DNA of 64,000 bases from an uncultured Lachnospiraceae bacterium. Lineage in GTDB: Bacteria; Bacillota; Clostridia; Lachnospirales; Lachnospiraceae. The DNA is taken from the NCBI GenBank assembly GCA_910577735.1, contig CAJTOO010000002.1:31907-95906 (forward strand). Direction: 5' to 3'. The stretch's first letter is position 1. The number at the start of each line of letters is the position of its first letter. A model generated the notes under the pieces. The model saw only the letters and a list, made by a program, of their open reading frames with translations, did no database searches and had not been told where the DNA came from. Both the position numbers and the translations under genes were made by a program. Positions 49,697 to 58,282 of the stretch are shown in pieces.

Positions 49697-50044
49697 TCAG
49701 ATTACTCTGTGCAGACGCATTTTCACACACCGCTCCTGTATCTCAATTTCAGCCTTATCGATCATCATGCCGACCAGCAAAAGCTGACTGCTCTCGCCAG
49801 GATCGCCGCTTCCGGCAAGTTCCCAGTAAATGTCTTCCATACCATCGTTCTTCTGACCGTTCAGATAGTGATCCAGATGGGTCAGCTTATCGGCGTAGGC
49901 CGGGTCAAAATCCGCTTCCACGCAGATCAGGACCTGATTACCCTTTCGCTCAATCCGGGTGTCGATATAAGTGGCTTCCAGTGTAAAGAAAAACATGGTC
50001 ATTTCCTCTACAATCTTAGCGGTCTTCTTTTCTTCATGTGTCAT
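49697..50044 (-). CDS. Small protein of unknown function
   Basis: Encodes 115 residues, soluble and mixed-charge, with no signal peptide. Visible features are EMTMFFFTLEATYIDTRIERKG (in part: EEMTMFFFTLEA), DPAYADKLTHLDHYLNGQ and a C-terminal basic end. I do not recognise the family. The ATG at 50044 follows GAAAGGCAGAGAAACC (GGCAGAG). It ends the two-gene unit with the DUF1576-like membrane gene, 21 bases downstream of that gene, so the two probably share a transcript. Confidence 0.6.
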   Translation of the reverse strand: MTHEEKKTAKIVEEMTMFFFTLEATYIDTRIERKGNQVLICVEADFDPAYADKLTHLDHYLNGQKNDGMEDIYWELAGSGDPGESSQLLLVGMMIDKAEIEIQERCVKMRLHRVI

Positions 50045-50065
50045 AATGGTTTCTCTGCCTTTCTT

Positions 50066-51352
50066 TTAGCTCTTGTTCCTTTTATCCTTTTTGATTTTAT
50101 AGCCTTTGATAAAACTTTCCAGGGCCGGTACCAGTACGACGGCCACAAGTCCGGTGCTGAATCCGCTGTTGTACAGGTTCAGTCCGCCATAGAGAGCGGA
50201 AGTGCACATTACCACCGCCGCATGCAGCATGCCGGCAATGAGCCCGGCCAGAATACCAAACTGTCCGGCGATGGGGGAGAGCCCTGCTGCAAAGATGGCG
50301 CCCATCTGGATTCCCGGCGTGGTAGGTAATGTGTGATTTAAGAAGGTGGAAAGATATACACCTAATAATACAGGAAGATAATTGCGCACATGGACACCGA
50401 AAGCGGCAAAGCCGAATACGGTGAGAATGCTTCCGATTACCGGTCCCGCCAGGTCTCCGCCCACAAAAAGGATGTAGGTGGTGCAGACACATCCAACGAT
50501 GCCCATGTTCAAAAGTGTGGTACCCGCGCCGTCCATCATGACGAAGTCAGCCACGGCTCGGCCAGGATGTTTCATCAGGGTAAAAAGAGGTTTGATAGAC
50601 CCCTGATTGAGAAACAGTCCGTAGAGGAAAGTTATCGTAAAATATGCATACAAACCTGCCGCAAGCCAAAGAGGCTGCCCGTAGCTCCAGATAAAAACGC
50701 TGTTGCCTGAAAGGCTGAAGGACTGCAGGATACATACCATCACAAAGGCCAGAAGTCCTCCGGCAAACCCCATGTTAAAGAGGTTATATCCCATGTGCAT
50801 GGAGGCGGTATGTACAGACAGGGGCGGCAGGACGAATCCCATAAAGATGCCCACTGCCACGGCACACAGCAGATTGTTCCAGAAGCCGAAAGGCAGAAGA
50901 TAGACCAGTTCTGTCACCATGGGAGCCAGGCAGGAGCCGAAGAGTGCCGTGTAGACATAGCGGTTCATGCCTGCGTTATGAAATCTGGCGTACAGCCAGG
51001 TGCCAAACAGCATGGGCAGTACATTGACGGGATTTTTACCAAAAAGAGCGAAGCCCGCATTGATGAAAAGAACGGCCATGGTGAAACCCGTGAAAGGAAT
51101 CTTCAATCGTCTGATCAGGAAGATGCCCAGCCCCATCACCAGTCCGGCATTAAAGAAGGCCGCGCCGAACCCCGCCAGTTCAAAGTAGTCAGTGACCAGT
51201 GCGTCCCTGGTCAGAATAATGGTTAACATGCCCCTTGCAATTTCAAACGGCGTTGCCAGAACCAATGCAGTTATGATAAGAAGAATCACGGTGAAGATAG
51301 AGAACAGAAACAGTTCCCTGTCTTTTAGTATTTCCCTGATTCTTTTGGTCAT
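50066..51352 (-). CDS. DUF1576-like polytopic membrane protein
   Basis: Encodes 428 residues from the ATG at 51352 (MTKRIREILKDREL), with AGGAAAGGGGG about six bases upstream; an ATG at 51358 is the alternative. About ten to twelve membrane helices are visible, with FGAAFFNAGLVMG, GFAGGLLAFVMVC and GAIFAAGLSPIAGQFGILAG as Gly-rich repeats that suggest an internal duplication typical of transporters. The family resembles DUF1576 proteins of Firmicutes, whose function is unknown. The frame stays open another 67 codons upstream through a 93-bp tandem repeat, discussed separately. Confidence 0.75.
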   Translation of the reverse strand: MTKRIREILKDRELFLFSIFTVILLIITALVLATPFEIARGMLTIILTRDALVTDYFELAGFGAAFFNAGLVMGLGIFLIRRLKIPFTGFTMAVLFINAGFALFGKNPVNVLPMLFGTWLYARFHNAGMNRYVYTALFGSCLAPMVTELVYLLPFGFWNNLLCAVAVGIFMGFVLPPLSVHTASMHMGYNLFNMGFAGGLLAFVMVCILQSFSLSGNSVFIWSYGQPLWLAAGLYAYFTITFLYGLFLNQGSIKPLFTLMKHPGRAVADFVMMDGAGTTLLNMGIVGCVCTTYILFVGGDLAGPVIGSILTVFGFAAFGVHVRNYLPVLLGVYLSTFLNHTLPTTPGIQMGAIFAAGLSPIAGQFGILAGLIAGMLHAAVVMCTSALYGGLNLYNSGFSTGLVAVVLVPALESFIKGYKIKKDKRNKS

Positions 51353-51380
51353 ACGCATCCCCCTTTCCTGTCTGATCCTG

Positions 51381-51585
51381 CGTCCAGTAAATGATGTCCA
51401 CAAAAGCCAAAAGCCTACCGCACCTGCAGCAAGAATTACGAAGTAATTCTTGGGACGCAAGATGCTGATCTTGCGTCCGGCAAATGAAATCCACAAAAGC
51501 CAAAAGCCCATCGCACCTGCAGCAAGAATTACGAAGTAATTCTTGGGACGCAAGATGCTGATCTTGCGTCCAGTATATCACATCC
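51381..51585. repeat. 93-bp tandem repeat with paired hairpins upstream of the DUF1576-like gene
   Basis: Two full units (51381-51473 and 51474-51566) and the start of a third (51567 on). Each unit holds AAGAATTAC-gaa-GTAATTCTT and GGACGCAAGAT-gctg-ATCTTGCGTCC, both perfect. The 3' 50 bases of the units are identical while the 5' part has drifted. Units are 31 codons long, so the minus frame stays open and would encode two hydrophobic repeats, but a Shine-Dalgarno just downstream argues for a start after the repeats. Confidence 0.85.
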
Positions 51586-51651
51586 ACAGAACATATCTCC
51601 ACCCCTCTGTTCATATATTATTTACGATAAAGCGGATGAGTGCAGTGTGCG

Positions 51652-52845
51652 ATGATAAAAAAAGACAAAAATAAGGAAAACCATGGCAGCAGGCCTTCTG
51701 GCAGGAGGAGTTTATCCAAGACCGTCATCAGAATAGAGATGATACTTCTGCTGGCTCTTGGCTGTGTGTGTATTGCCAGGGAACTGCTTGGCAGGTGGCA
51801 GGAACCATCCTGGCAGGGGAGCGGCACCGCCTGGACCTCGGAGGATGGGCAGGCCATTGAGGTGACCGCGGACGGCAATTACATCAAGTGGGTGGAATTT
51901 CATGCGACATGTGAGGCCATGGCGGCTGCCTATGATTTGGATGTGGAAACATATAAGGAGGAGATACATCTGGACTGGATTGAACTGCTGGCCTATGCGG
52001 GAGCAAAAACCGGCGGAAAATTTGATAAAAACAGTGTACGCGAGATTAAGAAAGTAGCAGAGAAACTGCGTGCCGGGGAGAGTACCATGGAAGAGCTGAC
52101 GGAAGGCATGGAATATTATGATTATTATCTGGAAGCCTATACGGCTGTTCTTGGCGGAATGGTCGGGGAGTTTGATCTTGCGCAAGAGAATGCAGGAGCA
52201 GAAGAAACACAGAAGATACAGGGAACAGGGGAAGCGGTGGACTGGCACCGCTATTACGGGCTGAAAGCCTTTCTGCCGATTGCGGCAGGATTCGATTACA
52301 GCCATTATGATGATTTTGGCTCTTCCCGCAGTTATGGCTACAGAAGACCCCATCTTGGGCATGATATGATGGGGCTGATTGGTACGCCCATTGTTGCGGT
52401 GGAATCCGGTTATGTGGAAGCTCTGGGGTGGAACCAGTATGGGGGCTGGCGTATCGGTATCCGCAGCTTTGACGGTAAACGCTATTATTATTATGCCCAT
52501 CTGCGGCAGAATTACCCATATGCAGAAGGTCTTGCAGAGGGCAGTGTGGTGACGGCAGGGGATGTGATCGGTTACATGGGACACACCGGTTACAGTGCCA
52601 AGGAGAATGTGAATAATATTGAGACGGTACATCTTCACTGGGGACTGCAGCTCATCTTTGATGAAGCCCAGAAAGAGAGTGACAATGAGATCTGGATTGA
52701 CTGCTATGAACTGTCCAAGTTCCTCTACAGGAACCGCAGCAAGGCGTCTAAAGTGGGGGATTCCAGAGAATGGAAGAGAACCGTGCAGATGCGTGACCCT
52801 GCGGTGGAGGACTATCGGAAAAGCAGACCACAGACAGATGGATAA
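51652..52845 (+). CDS. Membrane-anchored M23 peptidase
   Basis: Encodes 397 residues from the ATG at 51652 (MIKKDKNKENHG); the ribosome binding site is weak. One N-terminal membrane segment (about 26-43) follows a basic cytoplasmic tail. A helical middle region (about 75-180) leads to the LytM/M23 domain (about 215-370) with zinc ligands in RPHLGHDMMG and the late HLHWGLQ, plus YYYYAHL in between. The GHD and HLHWG pattern matches active M23 enzymes and the SpoIIQ-like group. It probably trims cross-links or takes part in sporulation; the M23 activity looks intact. Confidence 0.88.
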   Translation: MIKKDKNKENHGSRPSGRRSLSKTVIRIEMILLLALGCVCIARELLGRWQEPSWQGSGTAWTSEDGQAIEVTADGNYIKWVEFHATCEAMAAAYDLDVETYKEEIHLDWIELLAYAGAKTGGKFDKNSVREIKKVAEKLRAGESTMEELTEGMEYYDYYLEAYTAVLGGMVGEFDLAQENAGAEETQKIQGTGEAVDWHRYYGLKAFLPIAAGFDYSHYDDFGSSRSYGYRRPHLGHDMMGLIGTPIVAVESGYVEALGWNQYGGWRIGIRSFDGKRYYYYAHLRQNYPYAEGLAEGSVVTAGDVIGYMGHTGYSAKENVNNIETVHLHWGLQLIFDEAQKESDNEIWIDCYELSKFLYRNRSKASKVGDSREWKRTVQMRDPAVEDYRKSRPQTDG

Positions 52846-52928
52846 ATGATGGTTAAAGGGGCATGTCAGGGCACTCTGTGCACGATAACATACGGGTCTT
52901 TGCGCCTGCGGAAATCTCGGAAAGACGA

Positions 52929-52957
52929 TTGCAAAAAAGATAGTGCTATGATACAAT
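52929..52957 (+). promoter_or_regulatory. Promoter of the butyryl-CoA cluster
   Basis: The -35 box is TTGCAA (52929-52934), the spacer is 17 bases and the -10 box is TACAAT (52952-52957). Between it and thlA, an imperfect dyad TTGTCAAG-c-CTTGATAA (52993-53009) recalls, but does not match, the Rex operator TTGTTAA-N4-TTAACAA that controls such genes in clostridia. Confidence 0.65.
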
Positions 52958-53052
52958 AGGAGCGGTGGACAATGACAAAAAAATAACAATCGTTGTCAAG
53001 CCTTGATAACAGGGCTTTTAATTAAAATCATTACAAAATGGAGGAGAAAAAG

Positions 53053-54231
53053 ATGGCAAAAAAAGTTGTTTTAGCGGGCGCTTGCCGTACAGCGATCGGC
53101 ACCATGGGCGGTGGCTTAAGCACCACACCGGCAGCAGAACTCGGCGCAGTTGTGATCAAGGAGGCACTGAACAGAGCAGGTGTGGCTCCTGAGCAGGTCG
53201 ATCAGGTATACATGGGGTGCGTTATCCAGGCAGGTCTCGGACAGAACGTTGCCCGCCAGGCTTCCATCAAGGCAGGTGTGCCCAATGAGGTACCGGCAGT
53301 TACCGTCAATGTGGTGTGTGGTTCCGGTCTGAACTGTGTCAATATGGCTGCACAGATGATTCAGGCAGGCGATGCGGATATCGTAGTGGCAGGCGGTATG
53401 GAGAATATGTCCATGGCTCCCTATGCAGTGATGCAAGGCCGTTATGGTTACAGAATGAACAACGGTACTTTGGTAGATACCATGGTCAACGATGCCCTCT
53501 GGGATGCTTTCAATAATTATCATATGATTAAGACTGCAGATAATATCTGCGAAGAGTGGGGACTTACCCGTGAGGAACTTGACGAGTTTGCATTAAATAG
53601 CCAGTTAAAGGCAGAGGCAGCGCAGAAGAGCGGTGCTTTTGATAATGAGATCGTACCGGTTATGGTCAAGAAGAAAAAAGAGACGGTTGAGTTCAAGGTA
53701 GATGAGGGCCCGAGACCGGGTTCCACCATCGAGGGCTTACAGAAACTTCGTCCGATCAATCCTGACGGTTTTGTGACGGCAGGTAATGCTTCCGGCATCA
53801 ATGACGGTGCAGCGGCAATCGTTGTTATGAGTGAGGAGAAGGCAAAAGAGTTAGGCGTTAAACCTATGGCTACTTTTGTGGCAGGCGCACTTGCAGGATG
53901 CAGACCTGAGGTTATGGGTATCGGTCCGGTTCCGGCAACAAAGAAAGTTATGGAGAAAGCCGGCTATAAGATTGAAGACTTTGATATCATCGAGGCAAAT
54001 GAGGCATTTGCAGCACAGTCCGTAGCAGTTGGTAAGGAGCTTGGCATTGATGTGGCAAAACAGCTGAATCCTAACGGCGGTGCAATTGCTTTAGGGCATC
54101 CCGTAGGAGCTTCCGGATGTCGTATCCTGGTTACACTGCTGCATGAGATGCAGGCGAAGGGCGCGAAGAAGGGTCTTGCAACACTTTGTATCGGCGGCGG
54201 TATGGGCTGCGCAACAATCGTTGAAATGTAA
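53053..54231 (+). CDS. thlA: Acetyl-CoA acetyltransferase (thiolase)
   Basis: Encodes 392 residues from the ATG at 53053 behind GGAGGAGAAAAAG; an ATG at 53038 covers the binding site. The nucleophile Cys89 lies in VVCGSGLN, His in LGHPVGASG and the second Cys in CIGGGMG. It condenses two acetyl-CoA to acetoacetyl-CoA, the first step of the butyryl-CoA pathway. The stop codon is followed after three bases by a paired-hairpin element. Confidence 0.97.
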   Translation: MAKKVVLAGACRTAIGTMGGGLSTTPAAELGAVVIKEALNRAGVAPEQVDQVYMGCVIQAGLGQNVARQASIKAGVPNEVPAVTVNVVCGSGLNCVNMAAQMIQAGDADIVVAGGMENMSMAPYAVMQGRYGYRMNNGTLVDTMVNDALWDAFNNYHMIKTADNICEEWGLTREELDEFALNSQLKAEAAQKSGAFDNEIVPVMVKKKKETVEFKVDEGPRPGSTIEGLQKLRPINPDGFVTAGNASGINDGAAAIVVMSEEKAKELGVKPMATFVAGALAGCRPEVMGIGPVPATKKVMEKAGYKIEDFDIIEANEAFAAQSVAVGKELGIDVAKQLNPNGGAIALGHPVGASGCRILVTLLHEMQAKGAKKGLATLCIGGGMGCATIVEM

Positions 54232-54233
54232 GC

Positions 54234-54322
54234 GTAAAAAGAGTAATTCTCAGACAGCAAAATATGCTGTCTAAGAATTACTATGGCTTTTTACCAGAGA
54301 ATGCTCCTAATGCGGGCATTCT
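54234..54322. repeat. Post-stop paired-hairpin element, copy 5 (after thlA)
   Basis: The outer arms GTAAAAAG (54234-54241) and CTTTTTAC (54287-54294) pair over 8 bp. The inner stem of 54242-54259 with 54265-54282 matches at 17 of 18 pairs and differs in sequence from the ribosomal copies. The trailing hairpin AGAATGC (54298-54304) with GCATTCT (54316-54322) keeps the AGAAT/ATTCT core. It starts three bases after the thlA stop. Confidence 0.85.
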
Positions 54323-54395
54323 TTGCATGGCTTTGAGATGATGGCAGCAGTATGAAATAGTATAGGTCTGACTTGACAGACGGATAGGAGTAAGC

Positions 54396-55181
54396 ATGGA
54401 ATTTGTATTATATGAAGTAAAGGGACAGGTTGGCGTGATTACGATCAACCGTGAGAAAGCGCTGAATGCTTTAAATTCCACTGTGCTTGATGAACTGGAC
54501 AAGACACTTGACGGTGTGGATTTAGCGGAAGTAAGATGTCTGATCCTGACTGGTGCGGGCGAGAAATCTTTTGTGGCCGGCGCAGATATCGGCGAGATGA
54601 GCACACTCAGCAAGGCAGAGGGTGAGGCTTTTGGTAAGAAGGGCAATGATGTATTCCGGAAATTGGAGACCTTCCCGATTCCTGTGATCGCGGCAGTTAA
54701 CGGCTTCGCTTTAGGCGGCGGCTGTGAGATTTCCATGAGCTGTGATATCAGAATCTGTTCTGACAATGCAGTGTTTGGACAGCCTGAGGTGGGTCTTGGC
54801 ATCACGCCGGGATTTGGCGGTACACAGAGACTTGCCAGAATCGTAGGTCCCGGCATGGCGAAACAGATGATTTACACAGCAAGAAATATCAAGGCTGATG
54901 AAGCGCTTCGTATCGGTCTTGTAAATGCTGTATATCCGCAGGCAGAACTGATGGCAGCGGCAGAGAAGATGGCAGCAGGTATCGCTAAGAATGCACCGAT
55001 TGCAGTGCGCAACTGTAAGAAAGCCATCAATGATGGTCTGGAAGTTGGTATGGACGAGGCAATCGTGATTGAGGAGAAGCTTTTCGGTGACTGCTTCGAG
55101 ACAGAAGATCAGAAATACGGTATGGCATTTTTCCTTGACAAGAACAAAGAGAAAGTGAAAGAGCCTTTTAAGAACGCATAA
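54396..55181 (+). CDS. crt: Enoyl-CoA hydratase / 3-hydroxybutyryl-CoA dehydratase (crotonase)
   Basis: Encodes 261 residues, the normal crotonase size. The oxyanion-hole segment FVAGADIGEM, the catalytic Glu in GFALGGGCEISMSCD and the second Glu in GQPEVGLGITPGFGGTQRL are present. It dehydrates 3-hydroxybutyryl-CoA to crotonyl-CoA. The start follows CGGATAGGAGTAAGC. Confidence 0.96.
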   Translation: MEFVLYEVKGQVGVITINREKALNALNSTVLDELDKTLDGVDLAEVRCLILTGAGEKSFVAGADIGEMSTLSKAEGEAFGKKGNDVFRKLETFPIPVIAAVNGFALGGGCEISMSCDIRICSDNAVFGQPEVGLGITPGFGGTQRLARIVGPGMAKQMIYTARNIKADEALRIGLVNAVYPQAELMAAAEKMAAGIAKNAPIAVRNCKKAINDGLEVGMDEAIVIEEKLFGDCFETEDQKYGMAFFLDKNKEKVKEPFKNA

Positions 55182-55263
55182 AAGAGCTGACTGATGACTG
55201 CGCTGTGCGCAAACATAAGCAGGAAACCAATTATTCAACAACTATTTTTAAGGAGGAATTACA

Positions 55264-56103
55264 ATGAAAGTAGGTATTATCGGTGCGGGAACCATGGGTT
55301 CCGGTATTGCACAGGCATTTGCCATGACAGACGGTTATGAGGTATGCCTCTGTGATATCAAGGAAGAGTACGCTGAAGGCGGCAAAGCTAAGATTCAGAA
55401 GAACATGAATTTCCTGGTTGGTAAAGAGAAGATTACCCAGGAGAAGGCTGACGAGATTATGGGCAAGATCACCACAGGCTTAAATGGTATCTGCACAGAC
55501 TGTGACCTGATCGTGGAAGTAGCGCTTGAGAAGATGGAGATTAAGCAGGCTATCTTCAAAGAGTTGATGGGTATCGTGAAGAAAGAGTGCATGTTTGCAA
55601 GCAATACCTCCTCTCTTTCCATCACCAAGATCGGAGAAGGTCTTGACAGACCGATGATCGGTATGCATTTCTTCAATCCGGCAGACAGAATGAAGCTAGT
55701 GGAAGTCATCAGAGGCGAGAATACACCGCAGGAGATGGTGGATAAGATTACAGCCATCGCTACGGAAATCGGCAAGACACCTGTACAGGTAAAAGAAGCA
55801 CCTGGTTTCGTGGTAAACAGAATCCTGATTCCGATGATCAACGAAGCGATCGGTGTGCTTGATGCAGGCACCGCTTCTGCAGAGGATATCGATGTGGCTA
55901 TGCAGCTTGGTGCATCCCATCCCATGGGACCGCTTCACTTAGGCGATCTGATCGGATTGGATATCTGCCTTGCTATCATGGAAGTGCTCTACAATGAGAC
56001 CAAAGATGAAAAGTATGCTCCGCAGCCGCTTCTTAAGAAGATGGTAGAAGAGAAGAAACTCGGCAGAAAGACCGGCGCAGGATTCTTCGACTATTCCAAA
56101 TAG
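55264..56103 (+). CDS. hbd: 3-hydroxybutyryl-CoA dehydrogenase
   Basis: Encodes 279 residues. The NAD(P)-binding GAGTMGSGIAQAFA is at residues 7-20, the catalytic His lies in IGMHFFNPADRMKLVE, and the C-terminal GRKTGAGFFDY ends the protein. It reduces acetoacetyl-CoA. The ATG follows TAAGGAGGAATTACA. Two strong hairpins separate it from bcd. Confidence 0.96.
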   Translation: MKVGIIGAGTMGSGIAQAFAMTDGYEVCLCDIKEEYAEGGKAKIQKNMNFLVGKEKITQEKADEIMGKITTGLNGICTDCDLIVEVALEKMEIKQAIFKELMGIVKKECMFASNTSSLSITKIGEGLDRPMIGMHFFNPADRMKLVEVIRGENTPQEMVDKITAIATEIGKTPVQVKEAPGFVVNRILIPMINEAIGVLDAGTASAEDIDVAMQLGASHPMGPLHLGDLIGLDICLAIMEVLYNETKDEKYAPQPLLKKMVEEKKLGRKTGAGFFDYSK

Positions 56104-56120
56104 TCTGGATAAGCATTTTG

Positions 56121-56189
56121 AGTCTGCTTACCGCAGGGTAAGCAGACTTAGGGTAGTTTTAAGGTCTGCCTGTTTCAGCAGAGGCAGAC
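56121..56189. repeat. Two hairpins with interchangeable arms between hbd and bcd
   Basis: AGTCTGCTTACC (56121-56132) pairs perfectly with GGTAAGCAGACT (56137-56148). GTCTGCCT (56164-56171) pairs with AGGCAGAC (56182-56189). All four arms share GTCTGC or GCAGAC, so arm 1 could also pair with arm 4 and arm 3 with arm 2. No T-run follows. It sits 17 bases after the hbd stop. Confidence 0.75.
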
Positions 56190-56220
56190 TACAATATAAA
56201 ACATGGAGGAATAAAAAATC

Positions 56221-57372
56221 ATGGATTTTACTTTAAGCAAAGAACATGAAATGGCGAGAGCTCTTTTTAAAGAGTTCGCTGAAAAAGAAGTAAAACCTCT
56301 CGCTCAGGAAGTGGATGAGACAGAGGCTTTCCCGAGAGAGACCGTTGAGAAGATGGCAAAGTTAGGCTTTCTTGGTATTCCTGTTCCCAAGGAGTATGGC
56401 GGACAGGGCTGTGATCCTCTTACATATGCTATGTGTGTAGAGGAACTTTCCAAGGTGTGCGGTACCACAGGTGTTATTGTTTCCGCACATACCTCTCTGT
56501 GCTGTGATCCGATTATGACTTATGGTACGGAAGAGCAGAAGCAGAAATATTTAGTACCCCTTGCAAAAGGTGAGAAGCTGGGCGCTTTCGGTCTGACAGA
56601 GCCCGGTGCAGGCACAGATGCGCAGGGACAGCAGACCAAGGCAGTGCTTGACGGCGACGAGTGGGTACTGAATGGTTCCAAGTGCTTTATCACCAATGGT
56701 AAAGAAGCTGACGTATATGTTATCTTCGCTATCACAGGTACGGTCGAGAAGCGCGGCAGACTGCAGAAAGAAATTTCCGCATTTATCGTAGAAAAAGGAA
56801 CTCCCGGATTTACCTTTGGTACTAAGGAGAAAAAGATGGGTATCCGCGGTTCATCCACATATGAGCTGATCTTTACAGACTGCCGTATCCCGAAGGACAA
56901 TCTTTTAGGACAGCAGGGTAAGGGCTTTAACATTGCCATGCATACACTGGACGGAGGCCGTATCGGTATTGCTTCCCAGGCACTTGGCCTGGCTGAGGGC
57001 GCACTTGAGACGACTGTAGAGTATGTGAAAGAAAGAAAGCAGTTCGGCAGAGCTATCGGCGCTTTCCAGAACACACAGTTCCAGTTGGCAGACATGGCTA
57101 CCAAGGTAGAGGCTGCACAGCTTCTGGTATATAAGGCTGCTATGGCGAAAGCAACTCAGAAAGTATATTCTGTAGAGGCTGCCAAGGCTAAATTATATGC
57201 AGCAGAGGTGGCTATGGAAGTGACCACCAAGGCAGTACAGCTGCATGGCGGTTACGGCTACATCAGAGAGTACGATGTGGAGCGCATGATGCGTGACGCC
57301 AAGATTACGGAGATCTACGAAGGAACCAGCGAAGTACAGCGCATGGTCATCTCCGGTGCATTGCTTAAGTAA
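56221..57372 (+). CDS. bcd: Butyryl-CoA dehydrogenase
   Basis: Encodes 383 residues, an acyl-CoA dehydrogenase of the short-chain type. Visible are the FAD-contact AFGLTEPGAGTDA and KCFITNG, the GGRIGIASQALG segment, and the catalytic Glu in YEGTSEVQRMV near residue 366. It reduces crotonyl-CoA to butyryl-CoA and, with EtfAB, can couple this to ferredoxin reduction in clostridia (established knowledge). The start follows GGAGGAATAAAAAATC. Confidence 0.97.
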   Translation: MDFTLSKEHEMARALFKEFAEKEVKPLAQEVDETEAFPRETVEKMAKLGFLGIPVPKEYGGQGCDPLTYAMCVEELSKVCGTTGVIVSAHTSLCCDPIMTYGTEEQKQKYLVPLAKGEKLGAFGLTEPGAGTDAQGQQTKAVLDGDEWVLNGSKCFITNGKEADVYVIFAITGTVEKRGRLQKEISAFIVEKGTPGFTFGTKEKKMGIRGSSTYELIFTDCRIPKDNLLGQQGKGFNIAMHTLDGGRIGIASQALGLAEGALETTVEYVKERKQFGRAIGAFQNTQFQLADMATKVEAAQLLVYKAAMAKATQKVYSVEAAKAKLYAAEVAMEVTTKAVQLHGGYGYIREYDVERMMRDAKITEIYEGTSEVQRMVISGALLK

Positions 57373-57425
57373 ATCAGCTGTGTTGCGACACATGAAATCA
57401 ATAAAAATATAAGGAGAAAAATACA

Positions 57426-58208
57426 ATGAAAATTGTTGTTTGTATTAAACAGGTTCCTGATACCAAGGGCGGCGTTAAGTTTAATCCTGACGGAACACTT
57501 GACAGAGGCGCTATGCTTACAATCATGAACCCGGATGATAAAGCAGGTCTGGAAGCTGCACTCAGATTAAAAGATCAGTATGATGCGGAAGTAACAGTTG
57601 TGACGATGGGTCTTCCCAAGGCAGAAGAAGTTCTGCGTGAGGCTATGGCTATGGGCGCGGACAAGGGTGTGCTGGTAACAGACAGAGTCCTTGGCGGTGC
57701 TGATACATGGGCAACCTCCACCACACTTGCAGGTGCGATCAGAAATCTTGAGTATGATTTGATCATCACAGGCCGTCAGGCTATCGATGGTGATACAGCG
57801 CAGGTAGGTCCTCAGATTTCAGAGCATCTTGACATACCGGTAATCTCTTATGCGCAGAATATCAAGATTGAGGGTGACAGCGTCGTAGTAGAGCGTCAGT
57901 ATGAAGACAGATATCATGTGGTTAAGGCTAAGATGCCTTGTCTGATCACAGCGCTCTCTGAATTAAATGAGCCCAGATATATGACACCCGGCGGAATCTT
58001 CGATGCTTACAAACAGGAAATCACTGTATGGGGCAGAGCAGACTTAAAGGATGTAGATGACGCAAACTTAGGTCTGAAAGGTTCACCCACAAAGATTGCC
58101 AAGGCATCTGATAAAGTCAGAAAGGGTGCCGGTGAGAAGGTTACGCTTGATCCGGATGAGTCCGTAAGCTATATTGTTGACAAATTAAAAGTTAAACATG
58201 TAATCTAG
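57426..58208 (+). CDS. etfB: Electron transfer flavoprotein subunit beta
   Basis: Encodes 260 residues, beginning MKIVVCIKQVPDT. The adenine-nucleotide-binding GRQAIDGDTAQVGPQ loop is present. It forms the Etf dimer with the next gene's product and delivers electrons to Bcd; clostridial EtfAB of this context are NADH-bifurcating (established knowledge). The start follows AAGGAGAAAAATACA. A CAGTGC-gaaa-GCGCTG stem lies after its stop. Confidence 0.96.
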   Translation: MKIVVCIKQVPDTKGGVKFNPDGTLDRGAMLTIMNPDDKAGLEAALRLKDQYDAEVTVVTMGLPKAEEVLREAMAMGADKGVLVTDRVLGGADTWATSTTLAGAIRNLEYDLIITGRQAIDGDTAQVGPQISEHLDIPVISYAQNIKIEGDSVVVERQYEDRYHVVKAKMPCLITALSELNEPRYMTPGGIFDAYKQEITVWGRADLKDVDDANLGLKGSPTKIAKASDKVRKGAGEKVTLDPDESVSYIVDKLKVKHVI

Positions 58209-58282
58209 CGGGCAGTGCGAAAGCGCTGATTTGTGAGTTCCATAGAATACGCGTAAAAGAGTGCGCAGAAATGAGGTAAAAA

